64,000 nucleotides of DNA from Siderastrea radians (lineage: Eukaryota; Cnidaria; Anthozoa; Scleractinia; Rhizangiidae), in the NCBI GenBank assembly GCA_964017195.1, contig OZ024898.1, positions 15,948,975 through 16,012,974 on the forward strand, read 5' to 3'. A program made the translations under genes and the position numbers. This document shows, piece after piece, positions 33,901-46,000 of this stretch. The notes under the pieces are model-generated. The model had not been told where the DNA came from and did not search any database. It was given only the letters and a program-made list of their open reading frames with translations. Every line of letters starts with the position of its first letter. Position 1 is the first letter of the stretch.

Positions 33901-35558
33901 ACTTTAATGACTTCGTTTTTCAGTTTTTTTCTCTTAAATTAACGAGGTTCGGTATATTTTCATTCAAGAAATTGTGCAGGCTTAAACTGGAATTTTGCTT
34001 TTTCATCTGTCGTAAATGAAGATAAGCTTAAAAGCCAGCGCACCGTTCGCTTTGGTGAAAACTGAGATCAAACCGAACCATGTCGCTAGATAATTAAATT
34101 GTTTATATCCAAAGAACCAGGACATACGTTTACAGGTACGAAGCAAAACATAAAAAGAAAGTAATTAGGTTAAACAGAAATGTTTTTCGAAGTATTATTC
34201 TCTTTCATTTTTTACGCAAGGGCAATTAAACCTGTCCTAACGATTGAGTCCTTGGATTTTGTTTTTAGTAAGCTTAAGCTTAATTATAAGTATTTAATTG
34301 GGTTCTTTATCCCTATGCCGGGCAGGATTTTCCATGTGCGTGTCTGTTCTTGAAAAACAACCTTTTCCGTGTTGATACGATAGTTTCTAGTCGAAAATAT
34401 TACACTTAAGTTAAGTTTTAAAAAAGTTTGAAGTGTTTATGATTACATTCGCTCCACGGTTTCCTGCCATCTGACTCAGTGAAACTTACGCGCGTTCTGA
34501 CAACCTTTCAAGATTGATCTGCAAACTCGCAAATGTTGGGAAAAAAATAAATATGTTATTTACCGGCCTAGGTCGGTCCGTATAGGGAAAAACTGTGCCC
34601 TTGGTCTTGAGTACGGCCCTCGGCCTGCGGCCTCGGGCCGTACTCAAGACCGCGGGCACAGTTTTTCCCTATACGGACCTCCCGGCCGGTAAATAACATA
34701 TATATATTTTCATGCATTGCAGCACAACTCGTAAAAATATACGGCGATACTTCACACTGAAACATCTAATAAGATATATATATATATACATGAACTGCGG
34801 ATAAAATACGAAATGAGGCCGACCATCGCAGTGAAGAAATCAACTTAAAGGCAGTTCGAAAACAACATGAATTTTTTTTCAGGTTCTCTTTCAAATAGTT
34901 GATTTAAGTTCTTACAAGACCTGGTCATAACAGTCATCATTTTCTTTCTGTGAGATAACTATGATATTTTTATGACTCAGACAACTTAATTTATTTCCAC
35001 AGCAAAAGGAGACAAAAGGCGATCAACAAAGAACGAAGAAAACAGATGAAGTTAAATAAATTAAAGCCTTCTCCAGTAAATGATGCCGAAGGACGGCCAA
35101 AGAGCACCACAGGCGATGGAACAACAACAGTTTTTCAACGAGAGATTAGAAAGAAAAAGAGAAAAAAGCACCAACAAGAAGCTGACGAGAGTGGGGACCG
35201 CTCAAGGGAAAAGAAGAAGAAAATAAAACATGGGAAACATGAGAGACTTAAAGAAACAGAACAAGCTGTGCGTGAGCCTGCTGTGTTGGGTGGGCAGTGG
35301 GATGGAGGGAAAAGAGAAAGAGTACCAACACCAATACCTCCTCCTCATCATACACTGAAAACGGACCTCAGAGAACAACGACACAAACACACTAGAAAGA
35401 AAAAACACAAAACAAGTCAACTCAGGGAGCGTGACGAAGGCTACAGTGAGGGAAGCGATACACGTCAAGCTGCTGAGCAAAACTCGGAGGAATTTCTGAT
35501 AAGAAGCCTGCCTCGTCCTCGAAAACTAGTGCCTTTACAGGAGAGAACTGATACGTGA
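27917..35558 (+). CDS. Single-pass membrane protein of unrecognised family (5' exon not found)
   Basis: Three exons join in phase: 27917-28085, 28843-29172 and 35003-35558 (TGA), giving about 350 residues. The first two encode an apparently extracellular region with NLTEWN and NLTFAIG glycosylation sites, two nearby cysteines (GFCSHSPSKC) and a fold-like stretch (HVVLVESPKQ, WVKVFVSLPD). One hydrophobic helix (MIPITFAVLAVVCCMAYCM) follows, then a basic cytoplasmic tail (KRRQKAINKERRKQ, many KKKRKK-type runs). The layout suggests a type I protein with a juxtamembrane SEA-like module, but that is a guess from pattern only. Exon 27917 needs an upstream exon ending in phase 1; no signal-peptide exon was identified. 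The last intron is 5.8 kb and full of transposons. Confidence 0.65.
29248..29424. mobile_element. 177-bp MITE, CAGTCAACTCTCGC family
   Basis: Perfect inverted ends CAGTCAACTCTCGC / GCGAGAGTTGACTG, with interior words TTACAGACACC and GGTGTCCGTTATA. It lies just downstream of the transmembrane exon. Confidence 0.75.
29813..30849 (-). mobile_element. CAGTCAAC-family DNA transposon, copy 2 (inverted)
   Basis: A reverse-oriented copy of 1299-2275 with matching ends (CAGTCAACGCGGTTCACG and GCGTGAAGCGCGTTGACTG). TTA flanks both sides. Three tandem ~31-bp units containing TTTGCCTTCTAATGCAAGGA (30364-30455) are expanded relative to copy 1. Confidence 0.75.
30891..31078. repeat. GGAACACC minisatellite, array 1
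   Basis: About 16 units of 10-12 bp (CCCCGGAACACC with variants) inside the left terminal repeat of the 2-kb element. Confidence 0.9.
32672..32850. repeat. GGAACACC minisatellite, array 2 (inverse)
   Basis: The same unit on the opposite strand (GGTGTTCCGGGG) inside the right terminal repeat of the 2-kb element. Confidence 0.9.
33432..34773. mobile_element. 1.34-kb inverted-repeat element
   Basis: Ends CTTATTAGATGTTTCGGTGT and the inverse of CTTATTAGATGTTTCAGTGT. The right end contains the hairpin at 34551-34700. A solo end occurs at about 25442. An 'ATGGCGGTTGATGAG' frame at about 33807-34018 is unrecognised. Confidence 0.6.
34551..34700. repeat. Hairpin 1, ~70-bp arms
   Basis: A near-perfect palindrome from TTATTTACCGGCC to GGCCGGTAAATAA, with arm words GGTCCGTATAGGGAAAAACT and a CGGCCTGCGGCC centre. 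It lies about 0.3 kb before the last exon of the membrane-protein gene. Confidence 0.85.
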
Positions 35559-35608
35559 TGCACCACTTGTTAAGAAATGTAGAAACTTAAGGAAAGAATA
35601 TATATATA

Positions 35609-35753
35609 TATTATTTGCCGGCCGGGAGGTCCGTATTGAGAAAAACTGTGCCAGAGGTCTTAAGTACGGCCCAAGGCCGCAGGCCGAGGGCCGTGCTCAA
35701 GACCGAGGGCACAGTTTTTCTCAATACGGACCGACCAAGGCCGGCAAATAATA
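35609..35753. repeat. Hairpin 2, relative of hairpin 1
   Basis: Palindrome from TTATTTGCCGGCC to GGCCGGCAAATAA, with arm word GTCCGTATTGAGAAAAACTG. It starts about 50 bp after the stop codon of the membrane-protein gene, so it is probably transcribed in its 3'UTR. Confidence 0.85.
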
Positions 35754-38700
35754 TTTTTATTTTTTTCTTGTTGTTTTTCAAAAGTTAAACGTGTCTTGTT
35801 GTTTTCGGAAAGCAACGTTTTGCAAGCGCGCGTAAAATGAACCATGAAACGAAGCCGTTTGTGACACCAGAGCAGCAAAATACGCTTTTTTACTCTGTTA
35901 AAACTCAGAAATCACAGGAAGCAATATAACTAAAAGAAACCCCTTTATTTTCCCAAATTTCGATACATGTAGCTAACTCCTGCTCGATTTACTCAAATGT
36001 TTGTCGAAAGGGAAGAGGCGATTTACATTGTACAACCTTCGGTATTTTAACAAGAAATTTTGGAAAGAAAGTTTTTAACGACAATGTACAAAAAATTTCA
36101 GAATTCTAAGTTTCGGAGAACGTTTTAAAGATTTTAAAGGTTTTAAAAACCCATTACAAATTTTTTGTTATTGACGTTCCGTTGACCGCGGTCAAGATCG
36201 GAAAATTCCGCCCGCTCCCGGAACCAATCAGATTGCAGGATTTGGTTCATCTTGCCCGCTCACGCGCTGAGAAAAAAATAAAGAGAGTTATTATTTAAAC
36301 TTTTTAATATTTTATTTTATTTAGTATTTTACTTCCTTGTATGTACATGTACAAAAGGATTTCAGCGGAATGTTGTCAAAAATACACTTAAAAAATTTAA
36401 GCAATTACTGTTTAATATGCCCAGTGGTTCGAACAAGTACTACAATGTGAACATTTTCGCAAGCAGACGAGTAGGAGACTGATCAGTTTGTTATTACATA
36501 GCCTTCCCTAGAAATAGAACTCAGAGCTACTGTGTCAGAGAAGCAATTGAACCAGCACCTGTCAAAATCTGCTTTGGTGCATCAGTTGCACATTCATTCC
36601 GCAATTGAATGAGCCACAGAACTGATAACGTCCAAAGCTTTTTACTTTACAGCACCAGCATTAGAATCTCTCGCCCGAGATAAGCACAAGTTGCTTTCCT
36701 TTCTCATCTCGTCCTTCCTGGTCCCTGGTTCTAACTATGATTTGTCATCAGCAATAACAAAATGTTTCCCCGTTATGCGCGCATCCCGGCGCGCATACAA
36801 CATCTGCTGCGGAAACAAGATGTTTCAAGGAAAGAAACATTTCAGTAAATGTTCCCTGTGCGAGAGCCTTGAGGGTAGCCTGACTAACTGTTATCGCAAC
36901 ATATTTCGTCTGTTCACATCCAAGCTTGTGCTCGCGGAGAATTGTGACGGAAGAGATCTTGCGTTCGTAGAGTGCCAGGCATGACCCGGCTGTTGCACTG
37001 CAGTAAGGTCAACTTAGTTACTAACAGTGTTTCCACGACGTTTCCTTGTTTGCGCAGGCTCAGGAACAATTGCCAATGAGAATTTCTACGCTGTTTTATA
37101 GATCAGATCGGATTAGAACATGTAATTTTATAAAACATGATTCACTCTTCCTGCTCGTGGCCACTGATTCCCAACACGTTTTCAATTTGTTTTTTATTTC
37201 TTTCTCCTCATTGGGTTCAAAAATCACTGGTGTATGTTTAAATTTAATTTAAAGTCTGCACTCCGCAAGTTTTCCATCCGGCGAGTTCTATTTGCTTTCA
37301 TACAATAATGTAAAACTAGACTCTGGCTTCACATCGAGAAACACGGCAACGCATTCTAACATTTTGCAATCTTATTTTATGGCTGAACTGGTCCGCGCTG
37401 AAAAGGAGCTTTCTGATTGGTTCCCTGAGCAGTCCGAATTTTCCTATACGGACCGCTAAGATGGACCGCTCACGAAAAGATCTCACTAAATGTTGTTTTG
37501 GAAAATTTTTAAAGAGAGGACAGTTCTTGCTTTCTTACCAATAATTATGGCAAAAACCACTGCGAAAATGACATTATGAAAATCGTTTGTTTCCCTCTTT
37601 CGTCTTTGTAGCGCGCACTTACTAATAGAAATACACTTTGCTGTTCGCAAATTTGTTAAGAGCCATAATAATAAATCCTTTATTGAACTAGCTTGTTCGG
37701 TCCGTACTGGGAAGATTTGGTCTCGTTCTTTTCTTGGAAGTTTATGGACTTCCAAAAAAGGAACTCGACCAGTATCTTCTTAATACGGACCTCACGCTAG
37801 TTCAATAACATATGTATATATATATTTTTTCATAACGTTAACTGATTCAACGGATTTTTGAAAAAATATAAATAGTCGCAAGCCGTGTTGGTTATTCTTG
37901 CTTGGGCAATGAGGCCTCAATTTCGATATCCAAAAAGAGCTATTAAAAAAAGCCAAACGTTGGCAAAAATCTTATTGGAACCATCTGAAGAATTCAGTCG
38001 GGATATGTTTCAGGCGCCTACCGTTGAGCCCGCATCTTATATCCTCCTAACAAAAGTAATTATGGTACCCAGTGAATGCAGAATTACGACACATGTTTAT
38101 TACTTCTGTAGCGGAGGTCACATCTATCACCTTTCAAACAACTACCGATCGTCGGTCCACGATGACGCCACTCACTCTCCATTCATACCGACGCTCCTAG
38201 GTCTTTCTAACAACAGTAACTTCTCCAAAGGGTGGTGTTTTGTGCGGGACATAATTCATGGCCAGATTCTCATTCATGGCCTTCATGGTACTTAAAAAAA
38301 ACATCGGTGCTGCTTCGTTCTTCGAACGCCGCACTATTAATTAAGCCTTAATATTGTCTCACCATAGTTGAGACGCTTTTTAAACTTTTTTGAGGGTTGG
38401 GGGATGGTTTCGGTCGAGCTCTTCGCTCACTTTCTTCCTCTCTGCAAGTAAATTTCTTTGTTTTTCCCTTCCCCTCTTATTCCAGGTGCAAATGGACACA
38501 ACTTTCTGCTAGTAAATCACCATTCTCGTCCCCAGAGCCGCCTGGCCTCGTATGATAAATCACGTTTAATCTAAACAACCTGGGCGTAACTGTCTGGTTT
38601 CGGCCAATTTACACTAGAAACGTGTAGTTTCAAAAGTTTTATTTTACAGTGGCTTACAGAATATAATGACCAACTATCGACCAACTGAATCTGCTGTCCC

Positions 38701-40048
38701 AGCGGATTTATACCCCCCCCCCCGGTCCAAATCTGCAATCGGATATGGACCCCTTGTTAAGGCAATAACTTCTTTTTGCAATGGCAAGTTTGCAGAACGA
38801 GGCCATCAGTCTCGCGGTACGTTTTTAGAACAAGGTATATACATTTTATTTTTTGCTTTCAAGTGCAGCAGCTTTTTAGAAAATTATTTTCTGCGTGTGC
38901 AGGATAATCCGCAGTTAAGCCGTTTACCGCATTAGAAAAATAGTCATTTCTGTGGTTAACATGCAAATAGCCAGATTCTCTTTTGAATTTACTTGGTAGC
39001 GTAAATTTTTACGGGGTCCAAATCCCCGTAAGGGGGTCCAAATCTGCTAGATGATTTGGACCCAGGGGTACATATCCGCTAGCAGATTTCACGACATGCA
39101 GCTTATCAGCTCACTGCAGACAAACTGTTCTTTTCATGAAAATTATTACAGTTTCCCTTTGTCCCATGAGCTTGTTGTGCTCGACCTGTCCTTGGGGTTT
39201 CAGCAACGATAAAGAATGGGAAAGAACGAATAGCAATTAAACTACAAAAGATGAACCCAACAGGCCGCACGCACGTGGCACAGGTTGTGAGTGTTTCAAG
39301 AAACTGGTTCCAAGCATAACGTCTAAGAATTTTCAATCAGAAATGTGTCAACTAGTAGTGGTAATTCGGGAAAAAGAATAAACTAAATAAATGCAGTTTA
39401 GAAATATCACCTTTTAAAGACAAATTTGAACTACTCTTGCGCAATTTAAGTGATATTTATTTCTAGTGGTTCCAAATACCCGCTTTGTGGGTTTTGTCAA
39501 TATTGTTGTGTGTTATTTTGTTTCATTTCATTTTATATTTTCAAATTTAGGCGACTGATCGTACGCACCCCAACAACTACCATTCCTTTACTTTGAGTTT
39601 CAGTTATCGGATTATGAAATAGATTTGTGGCTTGAAAGTAATCAATCGAGAAAAAACTACCTATTCACCACACAAACATAAAGCCCTAAGTTTTGCTCCA
39701 ACGTGTTTTATCGCTCCACTGCAAAGGTAAAACAGGCGAATGACCGAACGTGGCTCTTTGTCACTTTTTTCACTGGTTCTAACCACATTTTCATGTGATA
39801 TGTGATTGCTAGTCTGCACGTTTTACTTTTTCCTTTTCGTTTTTGTTTCTTTCTCTTTTTTTTTTCTGGATCTGTACGTGAGCTTGTTTTGCATGGTCCT
39901 TAAATGTACCCAAATTGCATTGTTACCCAAAGCCTTCCTTCTTACTTCCCAGTATTCTGCTAGGTTCACCAGGCACTAATTATGCCCTACATCCATTTAG
40001 ATGCTGAAACATAAAAATTGGAACTTATTAGTTCTATTCAATATGACG
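35754..40048. other. Gene-free interval between convergent genes
   Basis: It contains hairpin 3, CCGGTCC-type repeat fragments (36.2, 37.4 kb) and a GGTCCAAATCTGC repeat cluster (38.7-39.09 kb). No exon was recognised. The unrecognised 123-codon frame beginning ATG at about 37909 has no supporting feature. A minus-strand AATAAA at 39461-39456 may end EBAG9. Confidence 0.5.
37680..37808. repeat. Hairpin 3, distant relative
   Basis: An imperfect palindrome from TTATTGAACTAGC to GCTAGTTCAATAA, with the same GGTCCGTA-type words in each arm. Confidence 0.7.
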
Positions 40049-43000
40049 TCACGAGGATAGTCTAACTCCAAAATGTCCATGCGGTTTCTTGTGGTCAACT
40101 TTATGTGCTTCTTTTTCTTCTCTTCTTTTTTGCTGTTCAAGAGCACGTCGTTCCCTCTCAGCTTGCTTTCTCTCTTTCTTCAGTTTTTCTGTTTGCCATT
40201 CAATGTCTTTTTCTGAAACACCTTCATCATCCCATGCTGTAATAGAGTCTTCAGTCCACATTCCCAGTTCAGGCTAATTAATAAAAGACACAGATACTGT
40301 AAGCCTGTTAGGCCCTTTTTACGTCGGCAGAAATGGTTCTTGTTTTTACATTTGAGTGACTTCAGATTCAACTATAAAGTGCAATAAGTCCACTTGGCCA
40401 CCCACGACTCAATTTGTTTAATGTCTTTTTAGGCCTGAAAAGTCACTTAGGATGTTATTGCTCTGATCATGAGCTACTTCCATCTATTTAAAAGAGGACG
40501 AGATCTCAAGTACATAAACATGCCATAGTATTCCAACATTCTTGGGATAATCTGGTGGGTTGTGAGGACCTACTGTGATGTGCAACATCCCCACGTCATA
40601 GGATCAATGAATTATGAATGATATTATACTTACTTCTACAGGAGGATAGCTGACATCAAACTTCAAACGGTTTGATGCACTCTCTGTTTCTACTTTACTA
40701 CTCTCATCAGAATATACTTTCTTTTTCTTGACAATGATCTGAAAAGGAAATAAAAATAACCTGTACCTGTTCGTGATTAAACAAGACGACCAGCTAAGAG
40801 CTTTTTGAACCAGCCATTTAGTAGTAAGTCAGTTCTTGCTAAACTCAAATGCTTGCTATAAGAAAGGCTTCTACAAAACAAAGATTGTTGATCAGAGCTG
40901 GTGCCTTCCAAAAATTTTGATAATGGTTGAAATCGTAATTAAAGTAGAATGGTTGAAAAATAAAATCATTCTCCAGGCAACAAGTTGTAATTATTATTTA
41001 CCAAGCCAATTAGCTATAGAAACTACAGTGAAAGCTCTCAGAAGTGAACAACTAGGGAATTCAGAAAAGTGGTCTCAACTAGAGCTGGTCACTTACGAGA
41101 ATGTGTTCTCGTAAGCAATCACGTGATGAAACAATAGAGGATGGTCACCTACGAGAGCTTTTAGCATAAAGTTTGGGATATGATAATGGCTACTAATAGC
41201 ATTGTAGTAATACTGTTAATAATATATAGTTTTAGCCAAGCCTAAAAGTGGAGCCCCCCCTTTTTTTTTGTTTGTTTGTTTTTATGCTGGCAGTTATTAA
41301 TTTGTGAAAATACAAAGAAAAAACAAAAGAAAAAATTCTTATCCTCGCTGAGAGCTGAACCCGGATCATCGGTGTATGAAGCCAGATATTAGTCCACTTG
41401 GTCATGAGCGCTTATTGACATTTTCCCCGTTAATTTTAATACTTTATTTCTTTCTTCGTGACAAGCTGCCTATCAGCATGAAAATGCTGGTGTTTTTCCT
41501 GGCAAAATGTGTTCGGAACGCCGTAAAAACCATGGTTGTGGACAAAAAAAACCCAAAAAGCACTAGCTCTGCTATATTTGGCGTCGAAACCGCTGCGAAA
41601 AGCTGCGAACTCAAGTGGTGTGCTAACTTTTCGCCTGAACTTTATCACCTAATTTTTTTCGCCTAAATTGAACTTTTCCCCTTCCACCAAAAAAATGACA
41701 ACTGAGTATTCTTTTGAACTTTTTTTTCCATTAACAAATTTGTTTTTGACTTTTGTTGTCTTTGCTTGTTTTGCTACAACGCGGTTCAAGATGCGATTTC
41801 GCGCCAAAAACACATGGGATTCAGCACAGGGTTATATCCAGTGTATGAAGTGTATTGGTAACCCTGTGGTGCGGATGGACGGACAGAGGTACGTACGTAC
41901 GTACGGACAGCCACGTGACTATTACGTCACTACCAAAATTTCTTGGCTTGATAGGTTACCAAATTTCCTTAGCAATGGAGCTCCGCTGACGCGCTAGCAC
42001 GCTGGCTCCGCTATTATATTCTCACAGAGCAACCTCGTGAATGTACAGGCCAACCAACCATTATCGCGTATGCTTCATATGCCTTTTATTAGTTTTGACT
42101 GAGTGGTCACTTATGTGAACTTAAAAACAAAGGAAAAGAGCAGTTGGTGAGGTCGCTTATGAGAGCTTTTAATTACAGAGTTTAAGGGGGGATTACACGT
42201 GGATACTATTTTCCCCAAACGTTTTAGCCTTTTTTCTTAGTTATCTCCAGGAGATTTCACTCAATCCAAAAATGCTATCATAGGATCAAAGTGCAAGTTC
42301 CCATAAATCTGAGCGAATTTTTTCGCGATTTTTAAATTAAACATAAAGAAGGAGAAGGGGGAAGAAAATTGAATGAATTTTAAGAAAAATTGAAAATTGT
42401 TAAGAATTAAAAGTGAGTTAAAATTAAATCTTAAAGTTAATAATTAATAGACAGATACCAAAACAGGCCACAAACAACCCAAGTGCTCTTGCATGGGGTT
42501 GGCCTGTCTGGGAGTGTGTACAAAAATTTAATCTCCCTTTTATTTCTTTCTTAAATCTTACCCTATTTCCTCAAAATTCAGGTATATTCCCCCCTTAAGT
42601 GACAATTCAGTCAGTGTTTCACAATGTTGGATGGAACTAGAGCTGGTCGCTTACGAGAGTGGTCGCAAGGAGAGTTTCCACTGTAATCAAAAGACAACAC
42701 TTCAGTTTCCTATCTCAGTATAGCTCACTACTCATTTATATTACAGTATTGGTTGGCTGAGTCCATCCATCAAAAACAAAACAGACATGCCTCTTGTATC
42801 ATCTGCTAGAAAGACATAGTGATTATTCTGAATCCGAGGAAGGAAAGTGAGGTTAAGTTCTTTTTCACAGTTCACCCTTGTTAAAAGAAGCAAGATACTA
42901 TTCAGCACTTACTTTCTTTGTCTTCTGAAAGACAGGTGTCATGTCTTGGAACAGATCGTCATCACTTGGCAATTGCTGTGGACTGCATGCTGGTTCAACC

Positions 43001-46000
43001 TTTACGCTAAATTCTTCCATTTTACCCCAGTCTTCCCATTCATTGCTTCCTCCATCCTGTTAATGTAGTTAACAAATTCCAATATTATTATGTCCAGTAT
43101 AAAGTGTGAAGTGAAAAGCTTCCACTGAGGAAAAAGCATTTGATATGACAAGGGGGGATGAAGATATTGCTGGTTTTCTTGTGATCTCACTAAAGTTCCA
43201 ACTAAGGTGGCCAGAAGGTCCTCTTTAATATAATATTCTAAACACCAGTAAGACAAACCTTTGAGGAAAACGTCTTGTCAATAAACTGTTTTGCTTTGAA
43301 TGGGAAGCATTTGAAAATTCCAACCCCAAGTCCTCATTGTGGCTCCTGGGTATGTGGCACTGGTGAAGGCTTGAAGGCCAACTGCCTCTGTACTGGATTT
43401 CATTGGTTATCAAAACCAAAGCTATAGCTACACTACCAGACACGGCATGTACTAAAACCAGGAACACCGGAACACCGGAACACCGGAACACCCCGGAACA
43501 CCCCGGAACACTCCGGAACACCCCGGAACACCACGGAACACCCCGGAACACCCCGGAACACCCCCGGAACACTCCGGAACACCCCGGAACACTCCGGAAC
43601 ACCCCGGAACACTCCGGAACACCCCGGAACACCCCCGGAACACTGGAATTTGACGGTATTTCCGCACGGGCTAGTTAATTTACTTGTAACAAGTAAACAT
43701 GCGGTTAATGTTTAATGTTTTAATGGTTAATGTTTTTCTTTCAGTGCTTTGGCTTAAAGGCACGGCGCCACAGAGTTAAATCTTGAGAAAAGCAGTCACT
43801 TGAGAAACACATAAGTCGTGTTTGCGTGAGTCACGGAGTGTGCGTGACATCAAGTACCTTTACCGCGTCATCTTTTGCTTTTTAAAAACCACATACCGGC
43901 TACGCATGCATATATTTATTTTGTTCCGAATATTCCATAAAATAAACCCAAACCAGTTCATGAATTGCATTTAAAAGAAAGCCAAATCACGCCAAAATAA
44001 AGAGTAGACTAAGACCATCCCATCATGTTTCTCCGTTTAGCATCGTCCGACGAGCTTTTGTTAATTTCCCTGGCGCGATGACGTGTATTCCGTGCTTTGA
44101 CACATTCTTGCTGAGATTGCAACTAACGTATCGATAACGTTTCGATTCCCAAAATAAACTCAAAACAAAAATTGGGATATCCGGAAAATAAGTCGTTGTT
44201 TTGTAATATTTAACACATTCCGGGTTAATTGTACGACTTGTACTCGCTCCAAGCCAAACGCTTGAGTAATACAAAAATAAATATTTCACACAAACAGAGA
44301 GCAGAGTATTCAAACAAAAAATAGGTGAATGATTATTTATAGCTACAAGCGAGTGATCACGAGAGTGACATAGTAGTAGTTTTAAATAGCTTGGACATGT
44401 CCAAACGGTCTTTGTTTTCGCTATCTGATTATATTTAGCCCTCTCTTCTTGTAAAATATGAAATGAAACAAAACTATACATTTCAGAGAGCAGAGTGTTC
44501 ATGTTAAACGCGTGTGATCGGCTGATCGCTATTAAAGATTAAATCTTGCGTGACCGTGACAGAAGAAGCCGGCTGGGCCGCGAGTGTCTGGTTGGATTAG
44601 CTTCGATTTACCGACAAAAAAATATCTGACACAGATTATGAACCGTTGCACACGGTTAACTATGAGTACGCATTGCGGTTCTACTTTCTAATGACCAACT
44701 GCTGACCACGAAGCCCATGTGCGATGGAGAGCATGGAAGAATGGCCGGATTGTTTCGTGGGTAAGTACAATGAATCATCCATATTCATCGTCTTTTATGT
44801 GAAAACAAATGTTTGAAGTATTTTGGGAAAGCATTTTAAACAAGATTTTGTGCTTTTTTCAGGGGAAGATGGGCCCCCGGAAGAAAGAGGTAGTGAAAGG
44901 TAAGTTAGTTCGGTGACTGCTATTATCCGAAGCTTTATTTCGTTTGTGAGCTGAGAAAGTAGACACATTTTTCAGATTTTTCAAGTGACATATTACTTAC
45001 ATTTTGTTCTGATACCTGTTTATACCTTACCAGGGGCAGAACTAAAAAAGATGCGATAGTAGTTGAAAGCGAAGACGAAGACATAGGCAGTGGCACTACA
45101 GATGACTGTGAGGTAAGCTGTGCTGCACTTTATACTCTTTTTCCATCCAGTCTAAATAGTGGATGAATACTTTGCTCTCAACTACGCGATTGTTCCGGCT
45201 ATTTGCTCAGTCCCTACCGTATTTTAACATTGAAAAAACAACAAATGCTTTTAAATTTCAACAGAAAGACGAACTTGGTGACTCTTATCAGGAAACGGAC
45301 TCCGATAATCTGTAAGTAAAGCTTACATGTTTTCTAACAAAATGTTTTTCTTACACATCAATTGCCTTTATTATATATACTAGAGCAAATTAGCAGCATT
45401 TTCCTTTCCTGAGAAAAATAATATATTTACACTGTAAAAGAAATGGTATCTTTGACATGTGAGGATATTGATTTCGACACTGACGAGTTTCTCATGTTTG
45501 AATGCTTTCATCAATATTAAGGGGAAACATCTTGGGACCTTCATTCGGAAATTTTCGGCAATCTTAGGAAGTCTTCGTAAAATTTCGGAAAATGTTCGGG
45601 GGGGAGAGGGGGGCGAATTCCGGCCCCCCTCCATAACTTCCAGAATATTTAAGCAATCACAATGAAACTTACAGGATATATAGTATGTCCAAAAATCTAT
45701 ACTGTTTTGGTATATGTCATGTGGGATGATGATGTCACATCATGTGACATTTACATCATAATGTCAAAACATCCGCCATCTTGGATTTCAAAATTTTTCC
45801 AAAACGTCAGAAAATTGCCCAAAATTACTGGAAAATACTCAAAACCAATAAACATGTGCTTAAAATCCGTAAAAAGGAGAAACCAATTGCTTTAAATCTT
45901 TTTCATTAATAGAAACACGAAAATTACAAATTTGAGAAAAGATGCCTGTCAAAATGGCGTTGGCCATGGTGACGTCAAGATAAATTTTAGATAAAGTCGC

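Noticed and set aside
37885..38295. 136-codon plus-strand frame
   Set aside because: No recognisable domain, splice partner or homology signal; it sits in transposon-rich sequence. Left unannotated as a gene.
43225..43678. Frames rich in TPEHPRN or VFRGVPGCSG, also at 30.8-31.2, 32.5-33.0 and 51.4-51.8 kb
   Set aside because: These are translations of the GGAACACC minisatellite on either strand.
44023..44502. 159-codon minus-strand frame upstream of the transposase gene
   Set aside because: Tested as a missing EBAG9 N-terminal exon and does not fit; the real exon is at 57246-57073.
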